Below are positions 1 to 8,085 of a DNA stretch of 29,624 nt, one piece after another (the stretch's first letter is position 1; every line of letters begins with the position of its first letter). Origin of the DNA: JBCBST01 sp039819115 (GTDB taxonomy: Bacteria; Bacteroidota; Rhodothermia; Balneolales; Balneolaceae). The notes beneath the pieces were generated by a model. The model did no database searches, was not told the DNA's origin, and saw nothing but the letters and a program-made list of their open reading frames with translations. The DNA lies in contig JBCBST010000031.1 of NCBI GenBank assembly GCA_039819115.1, forward strand, positions 1 through 29,624, read 5' to 3'. Position numbers and translations under genes: made by a program.

Positions 1-301
1 ACTGTATTGAGTCTTCAAAGTCCGAAAAATCGTTGTTCAGAGCTTGACGGATTTCATTTTTAGTAGTGCCTATAAGTTCAGTCATCTCAAGCAATGTTGC
101 GATTACCTCCAGAGCTTTTTTATGCCCAAGGAATTTTCTCACGATGTAATAGATATTATTTATGCTTACAGCTGAGATGTAAAGCGTGAGTTCTCCTCGT
201 TCATTGCGCTCAAAAAGTTCACTTGCGGGGCTTGCATGAGGTCCGCGGTCTGTAAAAAAATCGATGATTACATCGGAATCAATAAAAAGCTTAAACGCCA
301 T
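1..301 (-). CDS. PIN-domain ribonuclease toxin (VapC-like), 3' end beyond the window
   Basis: This frame is open from an ATG at 299-301 to the window edge, giving about 100 residues without a stop. The N-terminus reads MAFKLFIDSDVIIDFF, the first strand of a PIN domain with metal-binding acidic residues (D8/D10). A central stretch (YISAVSINNIYYIVRK) and the last visible part (NDFSDFEDSIQ) match the helices and second acidic cluster of PIN toxins. The family cleaves RNA and is held in check by a cognate antitoxin. Its start overlaps the end of the upstream antitoxin gene by 11 bases, the usual arrangement of a type II module with the antitoxin translated first. About 30-40 C-terminal residues are probably missing. 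The RNA target cannot be told from sequence. Confidence 0.85.
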   Translation of the reverse strand, partial: MAFKLFIDSDVIIDFFTDRGPHASPASELFERNERGELTLYISAVSINNIYYIVRKFLGHKKALEVIATLLEMTELIGTTKNEIRQALNNDFSDFEDSIQ

Positions 302-545
302 ATTCTTTTGACCGTTCTTTTGCCAGCTCTTCTTTATAGTCGAAGTGTTCGTCTGTTTTCAGAATACCCCGTAGCTTTTTAACCTTCGGCGAAAGTTGGT
401 TTTCCGGCGTTATCTCACGGGTTTCTGTTATAAACTTAAAATAGTTTTCCACCATCTCAGAAAGACTTATCCCTTTTTCTTTTGCATACTCTTTTGCAGT
501 ATGTATCACGGCCTTTTCGATGGTCAATGTCAATTTTGTATTCAT
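291..545 (-). CDS. Antitoxin of DUF6364 / ribbon-helix-helix type
   Basis: This 84-residue protein begins MNTKLTLTIEKAVIHTAKEYA, a short beta strand followed by two helices (KEYAKEKGISLSEMVENYFKFI), as in ribbon-helix-helix DNA-binding antitoxins of the DUF6364 family. The second half is charged (about residues 50-84) and probably forms the toxin-binding tail. It precedes the PIN-domain gene and overlaps it by 11 bases, so the two are probably co-transcribed and translationally coupled. By analogy the protein should neutralise the PIN toxin and autorepress the module. The start is an ATG at 543-545. No strong Shine-Dalgarno site is visible, only a purine stretch just upstream. Confidence 0.8.
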   Translation of the reverse strand: MNTKLTLTIEKAVIHTAKEYAKEKGISLSEMVENYFKFITETREITPENQLSPKVKKLRGILKTDEHFDYKEELAKERSKEYGV

Positions 546-691
546 GACTTTCTTATTAATGTACGTGTTCTATTGTAAATATTCGACACGTATCAGAAGG
601 GTGTTTTATAAAGGCAACCTGACCATCGCTATTACCGGGCCGTGGAAGTGAGGGGAGAGTTCCTCAACGATTAATCAAAGGATGGATAATC
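546..691. other. Intergenic gap upstream of the antitoxin; nothing recognisable
   Basis: This gap contains the promoter side of the minus-strand toxin-antitoxin module and the end of the amine oxidase gene. No convincing hairpin with a T tract or repeated operator was seen. Confidence 0.4.
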
Positions 692-1861
692 CTATTGGAG
701 GATTTCATTCACAGCTCGTATAGCCGAACGGGCCGCGGTGTGTACACTGCCCCAATCCTCACCGGTGGTATATGCGGTTCCCGCGAAAAAGAGTTTGTTG
801 TCTACCGATTGCCCTAATGTTCTGACCCTTCTCCAGTTTTCGTGGTCATATACATAGGCTCCCTGTGCAAAGGGCTCTGTATTCCAATTCTGAGAAGTAT
901 GCTGTACATAGTATTCCGATGCCAGCCCGTCAAAGAGTTCATCCAGTTCGGTCAGCATCACATCAATCAAGGCGTCATCAGACAATTCCCGGTAGGGAAG
1001 GGTGCCTGAACCAACTGTAAACAGACCCAACACCGGGCGATCTGAGTTTTGGCCGTAAGCCGCATCGTAATACATTTTTTGTCCTGCCGTTTCGGGTGTA
1101 ATAGTAAAACCGACAGCTGCAGGATAGAACTTTTGAGAAAACTCAATAAAAGCCTTAAATCCATCCCACACGGTAACCTCGTTTATGGCGGTTCTTTTGC
1201 TTTCAGGTAATTCCGGGTTAAACGAAATGGAACCCGTTTGTAGCAGTTTTACGGGAGTAGTGATAATGACTCTGTCTGCTTCAAATTCTCCGTCTGATGT
1301 ACGGACAAGGATCGTTTGATTGGAATAATCAATGGATTGAACAATCTCATTATACGTTATGCTGCTTTCTACCGAAGGGACCACATAGCGTTCGAAAAAG
1401 TCAAACCAGGATGAACCGATGAACTTTTGATCGATGCTAAAGCCGAAATCCGCCATCGGAATCTGCTCTCCTTCAAATAAGGCATAGTCAACCGTCGGAT
1501 CATACGGAGTGGTTTTTGTATCCACCTGCACTGAAGGGTTGTTCACAATTTCATTGAAAATTCCCCGCTCCACATGCAGCCACTCCGCTCCCAGGGGAAC
1601 AGGGAAATCGACAAAATCCATGGTTCTTTTCATTCGGCCGCCATATACCGAAGAGGCCTCTAACACCCGAACATCAATCCCTCGTTGATTAAGCAGATAT
1701 CCTGCCGTTAATCCTGCAGCACCTGCACCGATGATGAGAACCGAACCACTAAAGTCGGATTCGGAAGCATTCTCATCCTGGGTACACGAGGTTAAGGTTC
1801 CCTGAAGTGGTATGCTTATGCCCAGTAAGCCGCAAAGGTTGATGAACTCTTTTCGTGTCAT
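692..1861 (-). CDS. Flavin-containing amine oxidase (MAO/PAO family), exported
   Basis: The 389-residue protein has an N-terminal export signal (MTRKEFINLCGLLGISIP) ending in LTSC, a possible lipobox with Cys26. The mature part begins with the FAD-binding dinucleotide fold VLIIGAGAAGLTAG (GxGxxG at 45-50) and an acidic residue ending strand 2 (VLEAS). The C-terminus carries the second FAD-contact motif, FFAGTAYTTGEDWGSVHTA, typical of monoamine and polyamine oxidases. The family oxidises amines to aldehydes with release of H2O2; the amine is unknown. It stands alone on the minus strand. The last 20 codons have a degraded copy about 5.5 kb away (6224-6292), so a paralogue once existed. It is somewhat shorter than typical MAO proteins of about 450 residues. 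Confidence 0.85.
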   Translation of the reverse strand: MTRKEFINLCGLLGISIPLQGTLTSCTQDENASESDFSGSVLIIGAGAAGLTAGYLLNQRGIDVRVLEASSVYGGRMKRTMDFVDFPVPLGAEWLHVERGIFNEIVNNPSVQVDTKTTPYDPTVDYALFEGEQIPMADFGFSIDQKFIGSSWFDFFERYVVPSVESSITYNEIVQSIDYSNQTILVRTSDGEFEADRVIITTPVKLLQTGSISFNPELPESKRTAINEVTVWDGFKAFIEFSQKFYPAAVGFTITPETAGQKMYYDAAYGQNSDRPVLGLFTVGSGTLPYRELSDDALIDVMLTELDELFDGLASEYYVQHTSQNWNTEPFAQGAYVYDHENWRRVRTLGQSVDNKLFFAGTAYTTGEDWGSVHTAARSAIRAVNEILQ

Positions 1862-1938
1862 GTAGCATGGATATGATGTATTGGAATGGCGTGCTTCGAA
1901 AAAAAGGTGATTTGTGTTTAAAGCACAAGCTTCCCGTC

Positions 1939-2418
1939 CTAAGAATGTGGTGTGCCTCCCGGTACCGATCCATTGCGATCGTCCTTTGTTTTCATATAAA
2001 AAAGCTCGGGATCTCCTTCGTCTAACCCCTTCACAGTACCGGCAAAGGTAAAGCCAGCTTTATCTAAGGCGCGTTGCATGTAAGTATTAGAACGGTTGGT
2101 AGAGGTAAATACCTTAGTTGTTTTACTGTGCTGGCAGATAAGCGTCATGGCTTGTACGCCTATTCCTTTTCCACGGTATTTTTCTTCTATAATGATGAGT
2201 TCTATCCAGCCCAGGTCAAAAAAGCGATAATCAAACAGGATAAAACCCACTGCTTTGTTATCAGCCAGAACGATATAGCATGTGTTGTCCACGATTGCCT
2301 TTGTTATCTTTTCTTCTCTCTTCAGTTCGATATGTTCCACGCTATTCAGATTGTAGTCAAACCCGACTACTAACACTTTGTCTTTTAAGGTTGCCTTTTT
2401 CAGGCTAATGGTTTCCAT
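1939..2418 (-). CDS. GNAT-family N-acetyltransferase
   Basis: The GNAT fold is supported by the central sequence DNKAVGFILFDYRF (strands 2-4), then WIELIIIEEKYRGKGIG, the acetyl-CoA-binding motif A (R/Q-x-x-G-x-G/A), then TNRSNTYMQRALDKAGF, the C-terminal helix and the usual ALDKAGF motif. The acyl acceptor cannot be predicted. The chosen start is the ATG at 2416-2418 (METISLKKATLKD), because GNAT domains normally begin at this point. A longer frame from a TTG at 2461-2463 would add 15 residues with no family support. The last ten residues (GSVPGGTPHS) look like an unconserved tail. It appears monocistronic. Confidence 0.8.
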   Translation of the reverse strand: METISLKKATLKDKVLVVGFDYNLNSVEHIELKREEKITKAIVDNTCYIVLADNKAVGFILFDYRFFDLGWIELIIIEEKYRGKGIGVQAMTLICQHSKTTKVFTSTNRSNTYMQRALDKAGFTFAGTVKGLDEGDPELFYMKTKDDRNGSVPGGTPHS

Positions 2419-2664
2419 ATCGCTATTAGTGGATATCTGTTCGATTCGGATAGGTGTGTCCAAAAAGGACGGTTACTGAACACCTGAAAATGGGGGTATC
2501 AAGAGTTTATAATCAAACTATTTGGTTTTGTGGTATGTCATCGCTCAAAGCTGTCTGCAAGGGGAACATCCAGTCTTCCGTAACACCGGTTGTTATCGAA
2601 GGCGACAGGAGTATGTCGGATTACATGAACTTCCATACGGCGAAAAAGGTCTTCAGGTAATCAG

Positions 2665-3585
2665 TTATGTGCTTCGCTCAAGGGCTTCCCGATCCCACTC
2701 CAACGTATGTGCTGCTGCTTCATAGGTAGTCCTGAGGAATTCGAGGAGCATGTGTTCCGGATCTTCTGCCTGCTGTACATCCTCATACTTCAGGAAGAAT
2801 TCTCCCATTTCTTCACTGTAGAATGCCTGTTTGGGAAGCACCGGTTGCTTACTAAAATCTTCGGGTGTGGGATAGGCATACGCATAAAATGCTGGAACAG
2901 GAACGTCCTTAGAACCAGGCCAGAATCCGGCGCTACTCACTTCATGAGAATAGGCCTCCTGCATGACATCAAGGGGCATGTTAGGCATCCCTCCCTGGTG
3001 CAAAGGTGCCGTTTTACCCGAAAAGCGGGTTACGGCCAGGTCAAACGCTCCCCAAAACAAATGAACGGGGCTGCATTTTCCCAGAAAGTCACTTTTAAAC
3101 TGATGAAATACCTCGTTGATCTTAAGCATGGCTTGCCAGACGGACTGGGCGGCTTTGGGGTCGTAGGCACTGTTAACTGTATTTTCTGCGAAGGGAATGG
3201 CTGTTTCTATTTCATTGGGGCTTCCGTGGATTTCGACCTCAATGCTGAGTTCAGCCAGCTTTTCAAATAACCGGTGATAAAAGTCGGCAACGGTCATAGC
3301 TGTTAACTCCATCTCCACCAAACCTTCATTCGAGCAGGAGATGAAGAGTTTATGCTTCCGAAAATCGAAATCGATCTGGAATATGCGGCCTTCATAAGGA
3401 ATACCCAGCGTAGAAAAGCCAGACGAGGTTATATAAAGGGTCGTATGCCAGGAATGATTTTGCCAGGGCATCGTTCGAAGGCGAATCTTGCCCACAATTT
3501 GAACCCATTGATGGAGTGTTTCCAGCGTTTCATGGATATCTTCAAAGTAAAGTACCGGCCAGGAGTTAGAATGTGATAAAGGCAT
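2665..3585 (-). CDS. DUF5996 family protein
   Basis: The 306-residue protein matches the DUF5996 family in overall pattern. The N-terminal part reads WPVLYFEDIHETLETLHQW and is followed by NHSWHTTLYIT. The middle has FDFRKHKLFI, and the C-terminal part has VHLFWGAFDLAVTRFSG followed by SHEVSSAGFWPG. The family function is unknown. The conserved H, W and F residues suggest a cytoplasmic ligand-binding or enzymatic fold, with no signal peptide or membrane segment. The start is the ATG at 3583-3585, with AGGA about nine bases upstream acting as a weak ribosome binding site. About 200 bases separate it from the GNAT gene downstream. Confidence 0.75.
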   Translation of the reverse strand: MPLSHSNSWPVLYFEDIHETLETLHQWVQIVGKIRLRTMPWQNHSWHTTLYITSSGFSTLGIPYEGRIFQIDFDFRKHKLFISCSNEGLVEMELTAMTVADFYHRLFEKLAELSIEVEIHGSPNEIETAIPFAENTVNSAYDPKAAQSVWQAMLKINEVFHQFKSDFLGKCSPVHLFWGAFDLAVTRFSGKTAPLHQGGMPNMPLDVMQEAYSHEVSSAGFWPGSKDVPVPAFYAYAYPTPEDFSKQPVLPKQAFYSEEMGEFFLKYEDVQQAEDPEHMLLEFLRTTYEAAAHTLEWDREALERST

Positions 3586-3681
3586 GCCTGTTGATCCTGA
3601 TTTTATTGTTCTTTTCTAACCTGTTCTCAGTAGATCGATCTCATGTTGAACGGAATGTGGTTGGTTAGATTAGCATCATTT

Positions 3682-4206
3682 CTACCCATTTAAAATTCGA
3701 AGATACTTCTTCCACGGGCCAACTTCTTCTTTGTACTGTTTTGCCATTACCCGCGAAATTTGAGCGATATGCCCCAGATCGTGAGCAACCCACGTTGCTA
3801 ACAGCTGTTTTAGCGTAATTTCTCCGAATTCCGGGTGAATCCCTGTTCGTTCAAAATCGGTTTCTGTAAGATTGAAACCCTTCAGCGTTCGTAGGTTCTC
3901 TTGTCTCAATGTTCTGAATTCTGCCAGCAATTCTTCTACAGGTGTGTCCCGGGGTAAACTCATTTGGGCAAACCGGTCGAACGGGGTGAACGTCTTATCA
4001 TCAGCATCTGAAAGCATAATCTTTGACCGGACAATCCAATCTGTTTTCTCGCCATGAATTAAATGCCCCAGTACATCGTAAGGGCTCCAGGTTTGTTCGC
4101 CTTCATTATTGCCCACCCACTCGTCGGAAAGACCGGCCAGCATGGAGGTTAATACATCCGGGGTTCGGCTTAATACTTCTATCGATGTGTTTAAATCAAA
4201 TTCCAT
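3682..4206 (-). CDS. DinB-like metal-dependent protein (DinB/DUF664 superfamily)
   Basis: This 174-residue four-helix-bundle protein has the three-histidine metal site of the DinB superfamily: His48 in VLGHLIHGEK, and His142 and His146 in WVAHDLGHIAQ. The terminal helix, GHIAQISRVMAKQYKEEVGPW, is characteristic. Family members include bacillithiol and other thiol transferases as well as damage-induced proteins of unknown activity, and the substrate cannot be assigned here. The protein is cytoplasmic with no signal peptide. It ends 96 bases from the DUF5996 start and begins 36 bases beyond the K+ channel stop, so it could be the distal gene of a short minus-strand unit with the channel. Confidence 0.82.
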   Translation of the reverse strand: MEFDLNTSIEVLSRTPDVLTSMLAGLSDEWVGNNEGEQTWSPYDVLGHLIHGEKTDWIVRSKIMLSDADDKTFTPFDRFAQMSLPRDTPVEELLAEFRTLRQENLRTLKGFNLTETDFERTGIHPEFGEITLKQLLATWVAHDLGHIAQISRVMAKQYKEEVGPWKKYLRILNG

Positions 4207-4242
4207 CTATTCACTACGTAACGTATGTTCTCAAATGAGTCA

Positions 4243-5931
4243 TTACCCGTTGGCAAAGGTATCAATAAACTTTTGCTCTGCCTCGGTTTCTCCGATTAAG
4301 ATCAAATCACTGTGCTCCGGGATGGGTTCGTTTGGATTCGGATTGATGATCTGTTCCCCATCAGAGGTATAGGCAATGAGATTACAGCCGGTTTCATGTC
4401 GAATATCTGCTTCAATTAGGGTTTTCCCGGCAATTTTTGAAGGTGTTTTCAGGCTGAACACATTCAATCCTTCCGCAATCATGATAATATCGTTCTCCTC
4501 GTAAATGTTGTACATGGCATTTGCACCCATAGAGGCATAACTCATCACAAAATCGGCTCCTGCGCGGTGTAAAGAATTCACATTTCGTTCTACAGAAGAA
4601 CGGGACACAATGTGAATATCCGGTCGCAGATGCCGGCAATAAATGGTTAGATAAACATTAATGTCATCTTCATTTGTAGTGATGATGACGGTATGAGCGG
4701 TGTCAATCCCTGCTTTTTTCAGGGTATTCAAATCGTTGGCATCACCTAAAATGAAATTGTCCGATTTGATACGTTCAGAGTTCTTATCAATGATTTTAAA
4801 GCGCATGTTTCGCCGCTTTAAATGGTACGCTGCTGCCCGGCCTACACGTCCTCCTCCAATAATGATGACGGGTTCGTCACTGATTCCGTAAATACCGAAG
4901 AGGTCGTCGTAATTGCGAAGCCGGTCCACCGAACCTGCCATCATTAACACGGAATGATCATTGATTACCGTGTCCGGATGAGAACCTTTGAACTTTCCCC
5001 GTTCCCAAACCCCTACGATATTGATCCCCAGTTTTTCGCGAAGCTGGGTTTCCCGAAGGGTTTTCCCAACCAGCGGCGTGTCGTGTGCGGTGGCCTCGGC
5101 TATGACTAAATCTCCCATTCTGCCGATGGTATGAACGCGTGCATCCTGTCCCAGAGTTCTTCGGGAAAGTGCGCGGCCAAGCAAGTTACCCATATGAAGT
5201 ACATGATTGGCTCCGGCCAGTTTCAGGATATCGACGGAGTCGTGGAAATTCGCCGTGGTTACAATCTTTAGTTCTTTATTGAATTCTCTGACCGTATGTG
5301 CCACATTTGTATTGAACATATCGGAACCAGTGGCCACGAGCATGACAGCCTGATGAATCTGTAGTTTCTTGTAGGTTTCGGGGTCATCTGCTTCTCCAAC
5401 CATCACCCGGTAGCCTTCGTCATACAGATCCAATGCAGTCTGGATATCCTGTACCAACAGCACGTAGCTTTTATTGTACTGTTTTAGTTTTTCAATGAGC
5501 GCTTTGGTAATCGCGTCAAAGCTTGTGATAATAATATGATCCCGTGTATCCGGTGGGAGTTCCCGCGGGGCCCGTGCTCTGGATTGTGCTTCCATCCATG
5601 GGGAATAGAAAAACTCAATAAACGTGAAAGGAAGCATGATGAGCAGTACAAGCACTCCGGAAAACAGGACGATCATGGAGAACGCCCGGCCAATATCAGA
5701 AGCAAAGGTGATGTCTCCGAAACCAAGAGTGCTCATGGTAACCAGGGTCCAGTAAAACCCGGTCATCCAGCTGTGTTTCTGGCCCTCCCATTCCATGATT
5801 ACATGAAATAGCAGACCGTAAACAAGAATCATCACAAAGATAACAGCCACGAACTGCATGAGGCTGGCAATGTTCTTCCTGGTATTCTTATTCGCGATAA
5901 AGTAGGTGATTTGAGAAGAGAAAAACTTCAT
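4243..5931 (-). CDS. Two-transmembrane K+ channel with tandem RCK (TrkA-N/TrkA-C) domains
   Basis: The 562-residue protein starts with a membrane pore: TM1 at about 24-45, a pore helix and selectivity filter TMSTLGFGD (filter at 68-73), and TM2 at about 83-105. Two cytosolic RCK units follow. The first TrkA-N (from about 132, HIIITSFDAITKALI) has lost the glycine-rich nucleotide motif; a TrkA-C occupies about 270-345. The second TrkA-N (VIIIGGGRVGRAAAYHL, from about 355) is intact and is followed by TrkA-C at about 490-562. MthK-type channels tetramerise and gate K+ flow through ligands bound to the RCK ring. The filter has Phe in place of the usual Tyr (GFG for GYG), which is tolerated in K+ channels. 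The start is the ATG at 5929-5931. Confidence 0.9.
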   Translation of the reverse strand: MKFFSSQITYFIANKNTRKNIASLMQFVAVIFVMILVYGLLFHVIMEWEGQKHSWMTGFYWTLVTMSTLGFGDITFASDIGRAFSMIVLFSGVLVLLIMLPFTFIEFFYSPWMEAQSRARAPRELPPDTRDHIIITSFDAITKALIEKLKQYNKSYVLLVQDIQTALDLYDEGYRVMVGEADDPETYKKLQIHQAVMLVATGSDMFNTNVAHTVREFNKELKIVTTANFHDSVDILKLAGANHVLHMGNLLGRALSRRTLGQDARVHTIGRMGDLVIAEATAHDTPLVGKTLRETQLREKLGINIVGVWERGKFKGSHPDTVINDHSVLMMAGSVDRLRNYDDLFGIYGISDEPVIIIGGGRVGRAAAYHLKRRNMRFKIIDKNSERIKSDNFILGDANDLNTLKKAGIDTAHTVIITTNEDDINVYLTIYCRHLRPDIHIVSRSSVERNVNSLHRAGADFVMSYASMGANAMYNIYEENDIIMIAEGLNVFSLKTPSKIAGKTLIEADIRHETGCNLIAYTSDGEQIINPNPNEPIPEHSDLILIGETEAEQKFIDTFANG

Positions 5932-6223
5932 GTGCCTGCAAACGTTAATTGGGTCACATTACTGCATTTTGTCCAGTTCTGAAACTGAAAAATCTTAAAA
6001 CGATATTGTTTTACTTCGCATCAAATAAACGATCAGTAATATGGTCTTTTACACTCACATTGCTCACACACTACATGAATGTCCAAAGGGCAGTGCAAAG
6101 TACCGGGGTTGTTGGTTTGAGCATTGATGATAGTCCGGATTGGTTAGCGCTGAAGTAAGAGGCGTCTAAACCTTTCCGGGCCAGTCCGGCGAATGCCTGG
6201 ATCAGTATTGGGCTGCTCATTTA
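5932..6223. other. Intergenic region; nothing recognisable
   Basis: This stretch separates the K+ channel start from the amine-oxidase remnant, both on the minus strand. It holds the likely channel promoter. A 69-codon plus-strand frame exists here, but it shows no domain, signal or plausible ribosome binding site. Confidence 0.4.
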
Positions 6224-6292
6224 TCAAAAGATTTCATTCGCAGCATGTATGGCAGAATGTGTTGCCATGTGAACACTGCTCCAATCATCCCC
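6224..6292 (-). pseudogene. 3' remnant of a second flavin amine oxidase
   Basis: Read on the minus strand, this segment translates as GDDWSSVHMATHSAIHAANEIF and then stops (TGA at 6224-6226). It aligns without gaps to the end of the intact amine oxidase at 692-1861 (GEDWGSVHTAARSAIRAVNEIL). Roughly 14 of 21 positions are identical and the end point is nearly the same. No further homology to the oxidase is seen on the 5' side, where the VOC gene begins at once. It is therefore a broken paralogue fragment, and the VOC stop codon (6285-6287) lies inside it in a different frame. Confidence 0.75.
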
Positions 6293-6674
6293 CAAATCCG
6301 GGAATGGGAGAAGATACATCCACCAAAGCGCCGTTGGGATCTTTCAGAAGCACACGTCGCTGGCCGTAAAAGGTATCGGTGGGCTCTTCCAGGATTTCAA
6401 ACCCATGGGCTTTTGCCTGTTCATACACTGTATCGGCACTGGAAACCACAAAGGTGATATAGAATCCCTGAGGGTTTTGCTGGAAACCATCAGGTACCAG
6501 TTCATGATCCCGTTTCATAACCCCCAGTTCAAACTGTTTGTCTTTAGAGATCAGGTGCACAAACCAGTCGCTGTCGTAATCCACTCCGAAATCGAATAAT
6601 ACAGTGTAAAAGTCGCGGGTTTCTGCCAGTTGATCGGAACAGATATTGGTCATGATGCGGTGTATAGCGTTCAT
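6285..6674 (-). CDS. VOC (glyoxalase/bleomycin-resistance) superfamily protein
   Basis: This 129-residue single-module VOC protein shows the two beta-alpha-beta-beta-beta repeats. The first is RIMTNICSDQLAETRDFYTVLFDFGVDYDSDWFVHL, residues 6-41, with AETRDFYTVLF as the diagnostic helix. The second runs through FYITFVVSSADTVYEQAKAHG and RVLLKDPNGALVDV. VOC proteins bind metals or small hydrophobic ligands and include dioxygenases, glyoxalases and resistance proteins; the ligand is unknown here. No signal peptide is present. The last residues (PIPGFGG) and the stop codon overlap the amine-oxidase remnant, so the native C-terminus may have been replaced at a recombination joint. The start is the ATG at 6672-6674. 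Confidence 0.82.
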   Translation of the reverse strand: MNAIHRIMTNICSDQLAETRDFYTVLFDFGVDYDSDWFVHLISKDKQFELGVMKRDHELVPDGFQQNPQGFYITFVVSSADTVYEQAKAHGFEILEEPTDTFYGQRRVLLKDPNGALVDVSSPIPGFGG

Positions 6675-6805
6675 TTTTTGATGTATAGGTTGAGTTTCGT
6701 ACGCGTATGTTTAGCATGAATGTATATTCCCCAAAACGAAACAATGTAGGGGAATTAAAGTATTCGTGTCCATTCGCTCATCACTAACTACATACCAAAA
6801 AGCGC

Positions 6806-7003
6806 ATGAACCGGACCACTCATAAAAAAGCACTCTTTTTAATCCCTATTGGGTTATCCATGATGGTTATTGTCCAGGTAATCGGACATGCAACAGCGAT
6901 ACCGGATGCAGGAAAAGGGGTGTTAACAGGTATGGGGATAGGGGTTCTGCTTACCGCACTGCTTTTGAGTACTCAGAAAACCGATACCTCCTCAGGAATG
7001 TAG
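6806..7003 (+). CDS. Small two-helix membrane protein, function unknown
   Basis: The 65-residue protein has a basic N-terminus (MNRTTHKKA), a hydrophobic helix at about 9-30 (LFLIPIGLSMMVIVQVIG), a short loop with PDAGKG, and a second hydrophobic helix at about 40-55 (GMGIGVLLTALLL) before a short polar tail. This pattern fits an inner-membrane hairpin with both ends in the cytoplasm. I do not recognise a family. It is the only plus-strand gene in the first 12 kb and runs towards the convergent PD40 gene, with 67 bases between them. The hydrophobic pattern and an ATG start support it, but it could still be a chance frame. Confidence 0.5.
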   Translation: MNRTTHKKALFLIPIGLSMMVIVQVIGHATAIPDAGKGVLTGMGIGVLLTALLLSTQKTDTSSGM

Positions 7004-7070
7004 CGTCTATATTGCTTTCACACTTAACGGACGCTTGCGCTAGCTTTAGGGAGCGATTACATCCGGGTGT

Positions 7071-7997
7071 CTATCTGTATCGCTCAAAGATTTCGGTACT
7101 CACCCAGAGCAGTTCCTTATTACTGGTATAGAAGAAGGTTTTCCCATCCGGTGATACATACGGGCATAGCTCATGGTGTTCGGAGTTGATGAGTTCGCCC
7201 ATATTTTTGGCCTTCGTCCATGTACCGGCTTTGTTTTTAAAGCTGATGTATAAATCTCCTCGTCCCAGTCCCCCTCGTCGTCCAGCCGCAAAAATGAGGT
7301 ACGATTCATCCGGGGCTACAAATACATCGCCCTCATAATAACCGGTGTTGATGGAATCGGATAAGGCAATCGGTTCTTTATATTCGCCATCATCAAACCG
7401 GGCTTTATAGATATTGTAATTCCGGGATCGGGTTGAATCAAATTTGCCTGCATTGGAAGCAAAATACATACTCCCGTCGGTTGTAAAGGAAGAATAGAAC
7501 TCATCGAATTCAGAATTAATAGTATGGCCCGCATTAATGGGCTCCGACCAGGTGCCTCCTTCGTTTTGGATGTACCATAGATCAATGTCCTTCTTTTCAT
7601 TTCCTTTAAGCGGTTGATTGGAAATGAAATACAGCCTTTGATCATCGTTGGAAAACATGGGGTCGTTACGGGTGAATTCCGGATGGGAGAGAAAAATCCG
7701 GGGTTCACTCCATTCGCCCTGTTCAAAAGAAGAGCGCCAGATCTGGTGAACACCAGGGGTTTGCAAGTCAAAGATGGGATCTACCCCGAAGAAGATCTCG
7801 TTCCCGTCACGTGAAATTGTTATTCCAAACTCATACCGGTCGGGCATGGAAATGAAACCAGGTGCAAAAACAGCAGGAATGGTGTCCGGTTTAGCTTCAT
7901 TAAGCAGGAGGTACGGTAGAGGAACAGGTTCCTTTGGGGATGTTGAACATCCCGCTATGACAAGAAAGATGGCTAAGCACCATGTTGAGTATCCCAT
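7071..7997 (-). CDS. PD40 (WD40-like TolB-type) beta-propeller lipoprotein
   Basis: The 308-residue protein begins with a lipoprotein signal (WCLAIFLVIAGCS, Cys17). Repeated beta-propeller blades follow, each with the PD40 pattern of 'S-x-D-G/D-x-x-x-Y/F-F': ISRDGNEIFFG, FSNDDQRLYFISN, FTTDGSMYFASN, VAPDESYLIFAAG and VSPDGKTFFYTSN. Between them lie W-S/T-E/K-P segments (GEWSEP, GTWSEP, GTWTKAKN) typical of Bacteroidota surface propellers. The likely role is binding of a ligand or polymer at the cell envelope, or an uncharacterised hydrolase. It lies 88 bases downstream of the alkaline-phosphatase lipoprotein on the same strand, so it may be the last gene of the leftward phospho(no)-compound unit, but the gap leaves this open. 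Confidence 0.8.
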   Translation of the reverse strand: MGYSTWCLAIFLVIAGCSTSPKEPVPLPYLLLNEAKPDTIPAVFAPGFISMPDRYEFGITISRDGNEIFFGVDPIFDLQTPGVHQIWRSSFEQGEWSEPRIFLSHPEFTRNDPMFSNDDQRLYFISNQPLKGNEKKDIDLWYIQNEGGTWSEPINAGHTINSEFDEFYSSFTTDGSMYFASNAGKFDSTRSRNYNIYKARFDDGEYKEPIALSDSINTGYYEGDVFVAPDESYLIFAAGRRGGLGRGDLYISFKNKAGTWTKAKNMGELINSEHHELCPYVSPDGKTFFYTSNKELLWVSTEIFERYR

Positions 7998-8085
7998 AAC
8001 AAAGAATAGAATGAATAAGCAGGCTAAAATCTATTCAAAACGCAGGATAAAAGAGAACCGGATTAACTGTACTCTTTCGATGAGA

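Noticed and set aside
692..1861. Twin-arginine export of the amine oxidase
   Set aside because: The N-terminus has only TRKEF, with a single Arg-Lys and no full S-R-R-x-F-L-K motif; a Sec/lipoprotein signal is as likely.
2454..2660. Plus-strand frame of 68 codons between the GNAT and DUF5996 genes
   Set aside because: It starts with GTG inside the GNAT leader and shows no recognisable family; probably chance.
2707..3270. Plus-strand frame of 187 codons over the DUF5996 gene
   Set aside because: It lies wholly antisense to a well-supported gene, has no recognisable domain and is rich in improbable residues (many Cys and His); taken as a shadow frame.
5949..6158. Plus-strand frame of 69 codons in the gap before the amine-oxidase relic
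   Set aside because: It has no domain, no signal peptide and no ribosome binding site; too weak to call a gene.
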